From assembly GCA_021030915.1 (NCBI GenBank), contig JAGEMR010000029.1, forward strand, positions 124,001 through 188,000: a stretch of DNA of 64,000 nucleotides. Reading direction: 5' to 3'. Every line of letters begins with the position of its first letter. The stretch's first letter is position 1. The translations under genes were made by a program, and so were the position numbers. Of this stretch, positions 53,759-64,000 are shown piece by piece. The stretch is from Astrothelium macrocarpum (taxonomy: Eukaryota > Ascomycota > Dothideomycetes > Trypetheliales > Trypetheliaceae). The notes under the pieces were generated by a model. That model had not been told where the DNA came from and ran no database searches. It was given only the letters and a program-made list of their open reading frames with translations.

Positions 53759-55737
53759 CTAATTGGTAACATAATAAGACAGGTCATTGTTCTCGTCCAG
53801 CTCGTACGCAGTGAAGCCATTACCCATAAATCTAAATCGATTCTTGCTCCTGTATCGGATATCAAAGTCTTCGGGCCTGATCTGTTTGACCATTTGATGG
53901 TATAAGATCGCGCTCCCTGCAAATGTCGCTGTCACCCTGCCATCTATTCGATTAGACTTGTACCAGCTTCTGCAGCCTCCAGTCCAGGCAAGAGTCTTGT
54001 GTATCTGATCGCCATATCTTACAAATTCATCCACAACATCTTGCTTTGGCACAATAGAACCAATATTCTCCGCCGCCATCTTTCTGAACCAGCTCACCAT
54101 CCATTCGGCGCTCCAGCTCATGCTCTCAAGCAAAGATCCATGTCCTACCGTAGCATTAGGTCCAGTAAAGATGAAATAATTCGGCATGTCGGGACAAGCT
54201 AGAGACATGTATGATTCGGGTTCATCTCGCCACTTATCAGCCAGAGAAACACCATTACGGCCAACGACAGGGAACGAGGGTATCTGTGAGACGTTGAACC
54301 CAGTCGCAGATACAATGACATCAAGCTCATGTATCTTGCCATCCTCGGTCTGAATACCGTCGGGGACAATCCTGGTGATGGTACTGTTTGTTAACGAAAC
54401 ATTCGGCTGAGTAAATGCTTCCAGATAACCTTCTCCAGGAGTAACGCGACGACATCCGACCTCCCATTTCGGAATGAGTTTTTCACATAACACGGAATCA
54501 TGGTTGAGCTTGGCAGACATCTGCTCCACAGCGAAATCAAATCTACAATGCAATCAGTAATTTGAAACATAATGAATCGTCATACATGCATGTCTTGTTG
54601 TTCTTTTGAGCCCTTCACAAACTATCAATGCGCATCAATCAGTCAAAGTCTAGCTTTAGAGCGTGCAAATTCGTTACCATTTTAAAGGCCGAATTGACAC
54701 CGCCCTGAATCTTTTTGCGATATTTCTTTAACTCCTGTGGATCTTGGAACTTCTCTGTGTCTTCAGGTCGGAAGGGCGGATTGAATCTGGGATCATTGCC
54801 TCCAAGAAGTTTCGCGGGCGTCATTCTCGATATGATCCAGGTTGGACCATGTTGAAAACTAGTAACTTGAGTGCCGTCAAGCTTCGCCATTTGAGGCAGT
54901 ATCTGTATAGCCGACGATCCGTTGCCGATTATGCCGATCCTTTTGTGCGAATAGTCAAAAGAATGATCCCACATAGCTGAATGCACCAGATGGCCTTTGA
55001 AATCATGTAGACCTGGTATCGAGGCCCATTTAGGTTCTGAAAGAAAGCCTCGGGCTGAGATCAAGATATCCGCGTATTCATTCCGTTCTTTGCCGTCTTT
55101 TTCTACAATGAGCTTCCATTGAGCCCGATCTTCTTGCCAGTAAGCACTTTTTACTCTATTTTTGAATTGGACGTCTCGATCCAAATTCCACTCTTTCACG
55201 GTTTTTTGCATGTATTCCAAGATTTCCGGGCCTGTGGAATAGAAACGACTCCAGTTGGGGTTTGGAGAAAACGGAAAAGCCTGTGAGAGTGAGTTGAACA
55301 TATTCATTCTCTTTCAGTTCCAGACCAACATATATCATAGCAGGAACATCACACATTACCCCTGGATAGGTGTTTGCTATCCAAGTGCCGCCAACCTGGT
55401 CTTTTGATTCGTAGATCGTGTGGTCGACGATATTTCCCATCTCCTCTGCATATTTATGTTGCAACTTTTGAGCCAATGTCATTCCAGCATATCCAGCACC
55501 AATAGTGACAACCCTTAATTTCTTTGTTGGCGTAAACGCAGGCACATCGTTTAGAGGGATTGTTATGTTCTCAATATGTTTGGGTTGTGTATATGCTTCT
55601 GCAGGGGGTATGCCATTGATATCCTCTCTTTCAGATTTTTCGCCGATTAGACCTCCAATGAATTCCTTTGGAGGCGCTCCATTGTCGTGATACCCATTTG
55701 TGAGACCATTGGCCAAAGTGTGGTTAATCGAAGCCAT
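53759..55737 (-). CDS. flavin monooxygenase of the Baeyer-Villiger type
   Basis: FAD/NADPH enzyme expected to insert oxygen next to a ketone. Model: complement 55330-55737, 54678-55280, 54590-54621 and 53759-54542; 608 aa. Two Rossmann motifs: GAGYAGM (FAD) and GNGSSA (NADPH). Between them is the Baeyer-Villiger fingerprint FKGHLVHSAMWD, which fits FxGxxxHxxxW(P/D) exactly. Other landmarks: VGGTWIANTYPGVMCDVPAM, SRFYSTGPEILEYM, IPKWEVGCRRVTPGEGYLEA, VIVSATGFNVS. No signal peptide. The third junction is irregular: the tiny exon 3 joins in frame only with a GC donor at 54589; the nearby GT donor (54585) would shift the frame. This could be a true GC-AG intron, a wrong exon or a disabling indel. 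Substrate unknown. Confidence 0.83.
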
Positions 55738-56222
55738 CGAAGTAGAGTTGAAAAGAAAACAACATATACGAAAGTAAGGACTTTGCCGGAAAGAGGGACA
55801 GAGCGATGACAACCAGACCTACAACTCCGCCATTGACCTCATCTACATGTCTCCGAAGTCTTACGCCATCTAAGAGGTCCTCGGTATAGTGGAACGCGGG
55901 GAATTAACCCCTGCCATCTCAATGTGTGTCACTCCTACTCTCTACCTATTGGTGTCAGATCTGTGGAATTAGATGCTGACGGCATTTGCTCATGTCTTTG
56001 ACTGAGTTGACAAGTGTCTGACCAATGTACGTAAGATATTAGGGTAGAGAAGTTGAAGTGATCTGGAGTTTTAGAAGATCTATTAGTGTCCCTTCCAGTG
56101 AAGAAATCTATCCCGTCGTCTCAGGAGCTTTGACGTCATTGCCGTTGATTACGTGCAACGAAAAAATTGACTATCTAAGCTTTAGCAGACTCAAAAACAA
56201 CATATCGCGTGATAAAGAGGTC
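55738..56222. promoter_or_regulatory. divergent promoter region BVMO/IBA57
   Basis: 485 bases between start codons. A tRNA-Asp-like word (TCCTCGGTATAGTGG, about 55879-55893) occurs, but no full cloverleaf forms. Confidence 0.45.
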
Positions 56223-57479
56223 ATGCTTCTTGTATCTCCATGGCCATACGTCTGTCCTCGTTGTCTTTCGCGAGCGCGTCGAAGCTTCAGCTCGACAAGC
56301 TTTCGTTTGCAAGTCGAACGAAGCAGTCCTCCGGTCCCATACCCGTCTTCGTCCGGTCGCGCTCAGTTGACAAGACGACGCTTAATATCATTATACGGTC
56401 GTGACGCACCCAAGTTTCTCCAAGGCCTTATCACGGCCAACGTGACTCCTCCCTCGGACATTCCTCAGGCACCCTTCTATAGCACATTTCTCAACGCTCA
56501 GGGACGATTACTTTACGATGTTTTTGTGTTTCCTATCGTCGGTCTTGGGCCGAAAACTCACAACGGAGACCACCAGTGGTCCGAGATTATTGGACACAAT
56601 GGGAAAGAAGAGCCAGGATACCTGATAGATGTGGATGGAGCATCGGCTGAGAGCCTCCTAGGTCATCTTAAAAGGCACAAATTACGCGCAAAACTCCACG
56701 TGCGTCTGCTGGACAAAAAGGATGCTGAGATATGGGAGACGTGGAATGATGATCTTGACCAACGAACGCATGAGATGAATAAATCTCCGCTTGCTGGTTC
56801 GATGCTACACACTGCTGACACAAGGGCTGCTTCTGCTTCACTAGCTCCATTCGGCTATCGGTGTATAGTCCCAAGCAACAAGTCTCACGAGCAGCACAAC
56901 TTCGGTGACCTTCCGGTCTATGAACAAGAGTCATACGATCTTAGACGCTATATTTACGGCGTGCCAGAGGGCCAAGCGGAGCTCCAGCGCGATGCTTCTC
57001 TCCCACATCAATCAAACATTGACATTATGGGTGGCATTGATTTTAGGAAAGGATGTTATGTGGGTCAGGAACTCACTATACGAACTCAACATACAGGTGT
57101 TGTACGAAGACGCATTTTGCCTGTACAATTATACAATTCACGCGACACGGAACCTCAGGAATTAAAGTATGATCATGAATGGACTAGCAAAAGCCTAACT
57201 CCCGGAGCAAGCATTGCGAAAACCGATGCCAAAGGGCGAAGCACTGGGAAATGGATAGGTGGAGTCGGCAACGTTGGTCTGGGTCTCTGCCGACTTGAGG
57301 TAATGACAGATGTGGCAGTTTCTGCTGAAGGGACAAGCTGGAAGAATGGAGACCAATTCGAAATCATTTGGGAAGGTGAGGGAGAAGATGCAATAAATGG
57401 AATACGTGTCAAAGCATTTGTACCATCATGGATGAGAAGTAGACTTCCAGCAGTGAACCCGGCAAGAAGAGTGGAATGA
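56223..57479 (+). CDS. IBA57: mitochondrial Fe-S assembly factor Iba57 (Caf17)
   Basis: Acts with Isa1/Isa2 in late [4Fe-4S] cluster delivery, for example to aconitase and lipoyl synthase. Single exon from the first ATG at 56223; 418 aa. The N-terminus MLLVSPWPYVCPRCLSRARR is a likely mitochondrial presequence. Folate-binding GcvT-like features: LTRRRLISLYGRDAPKFLQG, LITANVTPP, APFYSTFLNAQGRLLYDVFV, then DIMGGIDFRKGCYVGQELTI, containing the invariant KGCYxGQE signature with its cysteine, and RTQHTGVVRRRILPV. A charged insert (residues about 105-200) separates the halves. The stop is only 43 bases from the stop of the convergent SDR gene. Confidence 0.95.
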   Translation: MLLVSPWPYVCPRCLSRARRSFSSTSFRLQVERSSPPVPYPSSSGRAQLTRRRLISLYGRDAPKFLQGLITANVTPPSDIPQAPFYSTFLNAQGRLLYDVFVFPIVGLGPKTHNGDHQWSEIIGHNGKEEPGYLIDVDGASAESLLGHLKRHKLRAKLHVRLLDKKDAEIWETWNDDLDQRTHEMNKSPLAGSMLHTADTRAASASLAPFGYRCIVPSNKSHEQHNFGDLPVYEQESYDLRRYIYGVPEGQAELQRDASLPHQSNIDIMGGIDFRKGCYVGQELTIRTQHTGVVRRRILPVQLYNSRDTEPQELKYDHEWTSKSLTPGASIAKTDAKGRSTGKWIGGVGNVGLGLCRLEVMTDVAVSAEGTSWKNGDQFEIIWEGEGEDAINGIRVKAFVPSWMRSRLPAVNPARRVE

Positions 57480-57522
57480 GAATTCCTAATTCGTCACTTC
57501 ATATCGATTGCCCCATGATCGT

Positions 57523-58977
57523 CTATTCTGCGCCGCTTCGATGTCCATCGGCCCAAATCACTCCATTTCCCAGCAGGTCTTGACCTTTGACCATTGCAGC
57601 ATGGTTCTCTTCTCCCAGCCATTGTGGCTGGAGTTCATTTATACCGCGTTCGATATCCCATGCCTTGCCTCCACCAACGAAAAGGGCCGTCCCATTGAGA
57701 GATGGCTCAGCCAAAGTTCCTGCATATTGAGTCAGAATCTTGTGGGAATGCATAAGTGTTTGGTCCATTTCACAGACCTGCAATGACTCTTGCTATGTCT
57801 TCTGGTTGGTTGATGGGCAAATTAGCATTGTGCCAATCAGATGCGATCCCTGTCACGAGTCTAGTCTCTGTATACCATGGGCATATGGCGTTAATTCGGA
57901 TTGGGTAGGGCGATGAACTTGGTAGCGTTCTACAATCTCGACATGAGTTAACTACAATGTCCACAGCCGTGTTTCAAAGGTGGTGATTGCTAATAAGAAG
58001 ACTGATGAGATGAATCGAAACTCACGATCGAAGGCCTCGCACTAGCCCAAGCACGCCATGCTTTGCTGCTTGATATACTTCTATACCAGGAGAATCCATG
58101 AACCCCGCTACTGAGCTTACAAGAGTTATTGATTTGTCCGCGATTTTCACCAAAGAACCATTCGAGTCTGGGACCTGACGCAAATACACACTCGCGATAC
58201 GAGTAAAATACACAACGCCAGTAAGATTCACATCGATACTCTTTGTCGATATTGGCTTTTGAGCAAATAAGCACTTTGTCTGACACTTTTCGGGACGTTC
58301 GTTACCTGTCGAATAGTTTCTAGGTTGAGGGATGGATCACACAATCGGCTCACACCTCCCATGGCAGCGACTGCAATAGCATGATCAACTCTTCCGCAGT
58401 TGCTGAGAGCCACGTCAAACAGTCGAAGGTTATCTTCATAACTTGACGCATCCGTTCGGACGAAGGCTATTTGTGGAGCATCCCCGCCAGTGGAACCAGA
58501 TCTTGTCAGACGCTGGACCAGTTCATTCGCTGGTTCGTCAAGCACATCGCCAAAGAAAACATGCGCGCCGGATCCGTAGAGGAGTGAGACAAGGGCGGCT
58601 CCAATGCCAAGCGAACCACCTAAAAAATCGCAAAGCTTAGTCTTCCAGCCACGAGGTTCACTATATCTTGCGCAGCAAAAGCTCTTAGGGGCAGTGGAAG
58701 TGCATATTCAAGCACAGAATATAAAGAGAGATCCGATAAACATGAGAAGTCCATTCTTACAGTCCTTCTCCAAGGATGAGATTGCATAAACTGGTCCAGA
58801 GCCCTTCTTTTGTCACGGCGGCAGAAGAGATAATTTCATCAGAAATATGAAAAATAAATGAAACAGATAATGTTTTTGAGAGACACAATGTAGCAAGGAT
58901 CAAGCAGCACACTGACCAGTCAGAACAATCACTTTCCCTTTCAGAACGGAGGTGTCTGGTGGTGTAAACCACGTCAT
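57523..58977 (-). CDS. short-chain dehydrogenase/reductase (classical SDR)
   Basis: Five exons, complement 58917-58977, 58306-58619, 58026-58240, 57778-57929 and 57523-57719; 312 aa. The start MTWFTPPDTSVLKGKVIVLT leads across a 297-nt intron into GGSLGIGAALVSLL, restoring the TGGxxGIG cofactor motif. Then FFGDVLDEP (Asp after the second strand, favouring NAD), AIAVAAMGG in place of the usual NNAG, SITLVSSVAG (catalytic Ser), YQAAKHGVLGLVRGL (YxxxK) and INAICPWYTETRL. The C-terminal part (GTALFVGGGKAWDIERGINE, LQPQWLG) is typical of fungal 15-hydroxyprostaglandin-dehydrogenase-like SDRs. Substrate unknown. Separated from the BVMO and MFS genes only by IBA57. Confidence 0.87.
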
Positions 58978-59670
58978 CTTTTCCTCATTCGTCTTGTTTG
59001 ATAGGATCCGTGGTAACAATGGAATCCCGTCTTTACAATTTAAACGTCAAGAAGAAAGTATCACCCCGCCATTACCCCGCTATTACTGTAAAAGGATTGT
59101 ACTCGTAGCGAAAGAGACTATCTCCAAGAAAGGAAAAGAAGACATAAAGGTTTGAATTTATAGACGAGGATGAAAACGCCGTTGGCTGTCGAGTTTGAAC
59201 GTGGGACAGTAAAGACAGAAATAGATGGCCAACGTTGATAGAGAGATAGTTCAGAGTGCATCCATAGTTGACTTGTCTTGGCTCTAGAATGTTTAGCCCA
59301 CAGCAACCCCGGATGAATTCACAGGGCCGTCTGAGTTAATGATGGCAGTATAGACACTAGCATATCGCACGAAGTCTGTTGATATTGCCTCCTTGATTGC
59401 TAGTATAAGGATAAGGTAGGTCCCAAATGTGCATTCATTTATCCAATGGCGTGCTAGAAGTCATAACAAGCAAGGGTATATTCAGGGTCCTCGCATCCTG
59501 GGCTTAGTAAATTACACCCTGCGTCATTGATGCAACGCGATTGTTGGTGGTTGCCTGGTACAAATGAGCACTCCTTTAAAGCCTGCTCGTTCTAAGTTGG
59601 TGAGCCTGTTTTGTTGAACCGCTCAACCTTCCCAAGGGCCGTTCTCCAAATATCAATTGGATATCAGAAC
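58978..59670. other. intergenic, divergent SDR/UCH
   Basis: About 690 bases; no ORF of note. Expected to hold promoters of both genes. Confidence 0.5.
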
Positions 59671-60652
59671 ATGGCCTCATCACCAACAAGCGCGCCAGGC
59701 AATATGAAGCGGTTCGTGCCTCTAGGTACGATCTGTCTTCTATGTCTATCCTGCTTGTTCGTAGCGTGCGAGACGAACGCGCAGAAATCTGACACTACGC
59801 CTTGACAAAGCTGACGATTACTTCATGGCCTCCAGAGAATAATCCCGAGGTTATGACCTCCCTACTACACAACCTTGGTCTCTCTAAAAAAGTTGCCTTT
59901 CAAGACGTCTTCAGCATCGATGAGCCTGAGCTGCTTGCCTTCGTCCCCAGACCGGCCTATGCATTACTTCTTGTTTTTCCTGTCAGCAAAACGTATGAGC
60001 AATTTAGATCAGAGGAAGACGCAGGTAAAGAAGAGTATGCAGGTAAAGGAGAAGATGAAGATGTTGTGTGGTACAAACAGACTATCGTGAACGCCTGCGG
60101 CTTGATCGGAGTTCTCCATGCAGTCAGTAACGGTCCCGCCAGGGATCATATTGGTAAGTCACTTGGTTGCAGAGAAGTAGATTTCAAAGAGAGGAGGCGG
60201 CGAGTTTGTCCACGGCGATCGATTTAAACCCGCACATCATGAGCCTGCACTGATACTGCTACAATCCAGAGCCAACCTCGGAGCTTTCAAAGTTACTTGC
60301 GGAGGCGATCCATCTTGAACCTGCAAAACGCGCCGACCTTCTCTCAAAATCCGATGCAATCGAGACCGCACATCAAGCCGCAGCAGCAACTGGTGACACC
60401 GCGCCGCCTTCCGCAGATGAGAGTATTGATTTGCATTTTGTATGTTTCGTAAAATCTCAAAAGAGCCAGCTCTGGGAACTGGATGGTCGGAGAAAGGGCC
60501 CTCTTATGCGAGGTGATCTAGCCTCAGATGAAGATGTGCTTAGCGAAAAAGCTTTGCAATTGGGCGTTCGTGCATTCTTGAAAAGAGAAGCCGAAGCCGG
60601 AGGTGGAGAGCTGAGGTTCAGTCTGATCGTGCTCGGACCGAGTCTCGATTGA
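59671..60652 (+). CDS. YUH1: ubiquitin C-terminal hydrolase, UCHL3/Yuh1 type (peptidase C12)
   Basis: Cysteine deubiquitinase that removes small adducts from ubiquitin or Nedd8/Rub1. Exons 59671-59725, 59836-60153 and 60270-60652; 251 aa. The sequence runs MKRFVPLENNPEVMTSLLHN, then VFSIDEPELLAFVPRPAYAL, then KQTIVNACGLIGVLHAVSN, which carries the oxyanion Gln and catalytic Cys. Next are DLHFVCFVK with the catalytic His and LWELDGRRKGP with the catalytic Asp. All four active-site residues are present. A crossover-loop region follows the Cys helix (EPTSELSKLLAEAIHLEPAK). Odd: a short internal duplication codes AGKEEYAGKGEDED before the Cys helix; each copy contains GCAGGTAAAG, a strong donor-like word inside the exon. 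Confidence 0.93.
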
Positions 60653-61469
60653 ACAATTTTAGAACACGGCGTACAGGCGGTCGAGGCGAACAGTCTAGCA
60701 TTTGCAAGGCGCCAGATCGAGCGAAGAACGGAGATCACGAGTCGCAGATGAATCACTAATTTAAAAAGGCTATCCATTGAGGAAGCGCCTTTTGCTATAA
60801 AGCAGCCGCCCTGATCGTCTGATCCAGTCTGATTTTGAGAAAAACAATCCCTTGCATAACGTTCCTATTGCGTCAATCCATCAACGAAAATATACTCAGA
60901 CGCCCGTGGACGCTAGCTCTGTGTTATCTTATTGCTCAAACAGCGGTCTTGACCGACTTGCATTTGGTGTGGGTTCTTTTGATCTGTGGTAGCCAATTCC
61001 TTCGTGTTCCAATCTTGATGCTCAAAAGCTAGTGCTGATGGCATTGTCATGGCATAGCCAAGTTATGCTGCATACCTTCACGTATGTCTTTCCGTGGAAT
61101 GTCGGCATTCATATATGATCCACTAGCCTTTGTCAAGCCGAGACCTAAACTTCCGCATGCAAGTTCAGCCAGACCTCATCATACGATTGCTACATTGACC
61201 AATCGAATGGAGATACAAACCCGGACTGACTGCTTGCGTTTATCCTATGTTTAGATTTGCCAATTTTCTTGAGTATCTATTGAGACCCGGCACAGATGCC
61301 TGGACTTCTTTTGAAAAGGGCTGACCAGACTTTCGGCGAAAAGCAGAGCCAGCTGTTGCTAGTCTATGTTCTCTCTTGGAAATAGCGACACCCTCATCGG
61401 TCGCGATGTGCGTGTAGTATTGTTTACCACGTCAAACATTGGATTAGCAAATCGTTGTTGCCTGGCACG
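60653..61469. other. intergenic upstream of the GPCR gene
   Basis: About 820 bases without recognisable coding or RNA genes; likely a long promoter/5' leader for the receptor gene. Confidence 0.5.
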
Positions 61470-63736
61470 ATGCCAGTGATCAGGGCAAGAGCCATCTATA
61501 ATGGCCTGCTTCACTATGACCAATTCAGCCTCCAAAGAACTTCATCAGAAATCGGTGAAATCGCCTCAATGGCATGGTCAATCGCAAATCCGCCAAACGC
61601 GAGCATCAGCAGCCTACTTGAAAACCGAGACCTTTCGCATGCTTCCATTAATACTGTCCTCAATCATGACCAGAGAACAATTATACAATATCTCGCGGTT
61701 GCTGCATCTACCGTCAGCTTAATTGTCGGGTTGATGACATTGTATTGGTTTGCGGTGATGCGAAGGAGTTATCGTCATAGGTATCATACGACCGCTGCAT
61801 CTCCAATAGCAGTACTTATGGCTGACTTTCCTAGGCTAATCTTCTTTGTAATATGCGGAGATTTGTTTAGGTCTACGTGGTACTTTATATTTGGATGGGT
61901 CAGCATTTCCATTGGTCCTGTCAAATCATCCTGGAAATTTTGTCAAGCTACAGGATTCTTTGTACAAACGGGCAATGAGATTTCTGGTATGCTCGGCTCT
62001 TGGAAACTAGGATTGACCATTCGTAAGGCTGATAACTTATAGACTTTGCGGTATTCTCAATTTCCATCCATACGGCGCTCCTTATATTCAAGCCATGTCA
62101 GCGTGTTCTTGGCGATGACGGACTTTATTCTTTCCGTCATGCTGTAACCGCCATCACCGTTGGTCTCCCCCTCACTATGGCATCACTCGCATTTGTCAAT
62201 CATGGCCATGGTTACTCTGCTCAATTACCCATCTGTGCGCTTCCAGTTCGACCGTTCTGGTATCGACTTGCTCTCATGTGGGTGCCACGATACATCATGT
62301 GGCTCATTACTCTCGGCCTAGCAATATATGTATATCGATATGTGGGTGGTAAATTTGGAATGTTCGATGTGGGCACGGTTTCATCCACTGTAACGGCTGC
62401 CGATCTGTCACACTCGACGTTAATCAACCACAGAAGATCAATCATTGACCACAAGACCACGAGCAATACCATACCCACTCACGAGGTTAATGCGGTCGAG
62501 AATTTGACAAGTGTATTAGCGGCTCCCAGGAGGAAATCAAGATCATCTTCTGTTGGAACACACGGCGCTATCGATCCAGAGCCAAACCCATCCCGGTCTG
62601 TGCGCTATTTCCAAGAATCAAGCACTATTACAGGGTCGAAGGAATCCCAATCAGAAAATGAAGAGCCTATCACGAGAAACAAACCCAATAAACCACAAGG
62701 AGAAGCTGCCACCAATCGTCGTTCTATTCCTACGGACTCCACATCTGAAACAGCACGGGCTCTTAACGCGCAATACGGTTCCGATATGAAAGCAAACCAG
62801 TCATTGCCAACCCTTGATAAGGATCAGATTGTACCAGTTAACATAGCAGCCGAGCATAACAAGAAATTGGATCAGCCCCTTCGAGCACTATCCGCTGATC
62901 CCACAGTTACCAAACGTCGTCATGCCATCATTCATCAACTCCGGCTTTTGTTCATCTATCCATTAGTTTATATCATCCTATGGCTTATACCATTCGTACT
63001 ACACTGCTATCAATACAACGATTATTATGCTGCACATCCGCCTTTTGTCTTGACTCTGCTGGCCTTTTTTGCCCTGGGAATCATGGGAGCAGTGAACGGT
63101 ATGGTCTTCAATTTAAAGGAGCGTCCATGGCGACACATTCCGGGATCTAATGGAACGTTCTGGGGCAGTTTCTGTTGGTGGAAAATGAGAGCGAGTCGTT
63201 CAGCCGGACCCATTCCCCAGCATAGCGACCAAGAAAATACAGATACAACAGCAAGTGAAACTGGAGGCGGCAGTACCATGGCTTCTGTAAATAAGCAAAG
63301 CGATGAGACCGAGACAGGCCCTTCCAGACCGAAGCCATTCCATACACTCACAAGGCTCGGTTCATTCACCGGATCGGCGACTGCAACCGCTCCTCCTGGC
63401 TGGAGTGGCACCGAACGAGTTACAATGCCACGCCAGAAGAAACGAACAGAAATTGAGAGGAGACAAGCCGAACAAGCATACACCAGGCTTGCGGCGGAAA
63501 AAGCAGATCGTCAGCAAGATCAAAGCAACGATGTTTTGGGGCCAGGTCTAAACCAGACGCCGGAACCTGGAGGGAGGAGCCCAAATACCCAGCCAGTCAG
63601 ACCTTCACTCAACTGGTGGGATCAGCAAATGACTGAATTGACTGAACTCAGCAATGAGGATGGAAGTGGGCCAGAGGCCAGCACGAGCAGACTTGAGAGT
63701 GCGGAACCTGACCAGGCGAGAAGGCACAGTACTTGA
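61470..63736 (+). CDS. Git3/Gpr1-type G-protein-coupled receptor
   Basis: Seven-span receptor of the fungal carbon/nutrient-sensing class linked to the Gpa2-cAMP pathway. Exons 61470-61986 and 62043-63736; 736 aa. Spans: TM1 YLAVAASTVSLIVGLMTLYW; TM2 DFPRLIFFVICGDLFRSTWY; TM3 TGNEISDFAVFSISIHTALL (across the intron); TM4 AVTAITVGLPLTMASLAFV; TM5 YIMWLITLGLAIYVYRYV. A 240-residue third cytoplasmic loop rich in Ser/Thr and charge follows. TM6 sits in the Git3_C-type block RRHAIIHQLRLLFIYPLVYI, and TM7 is FVLTLLAFFALGIMGAVNGM. The cytosolic tail is about 200 residues with many potential phosphosites. An ATG at 61569 (MAWSIANPPNASISS) is a plausible alternative start closer to family N-termini; it keeps potential N-glycosylation sites. 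The ligand is not inferable. Confidence 0.9.
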
Positions 63737-64000
63737 CCGACGACATAATAAAATGCTGCAATGAAGTTCTAGATACTGTCTGTTTTGGCTCGTTAGTATG
63801 CAGTTCATCATCTTACAATGATTGGTGATGAAAAGTCGCAATCAATTGCGTTGAAATCGTCCGTCCCTTTTACCCAAAGAATCGCAGAATAGATGATTTG
63901 ATTTGATTTTGTTGAAATCCTATTAGAGCCTCTTGACCATGAAGAAACTCCTGATAAGTCAATAAGGAACAAAATCTATAGTACCTACCTACCTAGGTAG
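63737..64000. other. 3' flank of GPCR gene to window end
   Basis: 264 A+T-rich bases ending in a short TACC/TAGG repeat (ACCTACCTACCTAGGTAG). No gene seen. Confidence 0.5.

Noticed and set aside
55876..55920. tRNA-Asp-like word TCCTCGGTATAGTGG with a nearby GGGGTTAATTCCCC-like segment on the other strand
   Set aside because: The elements are on opposite strands and do not form an acceptor stem, anticodon arm and T-arm in order; no tRNA or clear tRNA relic.
63981..64000. Short CCTA/TAGG-like repeat at the window end as telomere
   Set aside because: Only about three degenerate ACCT units; not TTAGGG repeats, and the window edge is arbitrary.

Overview
The window is nuclear DNA of a filamentous ascomycete (Pezizomycotina). 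The signs are many short introns (mostly 46-110 nt, GTANGT-type donors, CTAAC/CTGAC-type branch sites, YAG acceptors), dense gene packing on both strands, and protein families typical of that group: a Git3-type receptor, an ADF-H/PH protein, an RFTS-domain chromatin protein and a Trs31 with a low-complexity insert. I cannot fix the class or genus from sequence alone. I recognise 31 protein-coding genes, one cut by the left edge. I see no convincing tRNA or rRNA gene, CRISPR array or intact transposon. Exon models were built by hand from splice signals, reading-frame phase and family resemblance; no search was run.

Left third (1-23.7 kb): the 3' part of UDP-glucose 6-dehydrogenase; a membrane-anchored PLOD/GT25-like glycosyltransferase; Trs31 (TRAPP); Suv3 mitochondrial RNA helicase; Sec1 (exocytosis); a Ras GTPase; a molybdopterin-binding-domain protein; a GMF/Aim7 actin regulator; a Dgr2/WDR44-like WD40 protein; the ribonucleotide reductase small subunit with ACGCGT boxes; and a zinc alcohol dehydrogenase.

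Middle (24-48 kb): Rpc53 (RNA polymerase III); a large ADF-H plus PH protein; an OHCU decarboxylase; a conserved unknown; Swd2 (COMPASS/CPF); an oxaloacetate-type mitochondrial carrier with signs of decay; an F-box protein; Ypt7; an SLC35F/DMT transporter; Pus4; an RFTS/AT-hook chromatin protein transcribed divergently from Pus4; and HSBP1.

Right part (48-64 kb): Ebp2 (ribosome biogenesis); an ER protein disulfide isomerase; then an accessory-looking stretch with a DHA1-type MFS transporter, a Baeyer-Villiger-type monooxygenase and an SDR, interrupted by the housekeeping gene IBA57; then a UCH-family deubiquitinase and a Git3/Gpr1-type GPCR.

Most genes are unrelated housekeeping neighbours, so there is no operon-like logic. 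Functional links are loose: vesicle traffic (Trs31, Sec1, Ypt7), actin (GMF, ADF-H/PH), mitochondria (Suv3, carrier, Iba57), nutrient signalling (Ras, GPCR) and chromatin/RNA (Swd2, RFTS protein, Rpc53, Ebp2, Pus4). The best leads for novelty are the carrier with a lost splice donor and altered signature motif, the ADF-H/PH architecture, the MFS/BVMO/SDR neighbourhood, and the RFTS/AT-hook protein.
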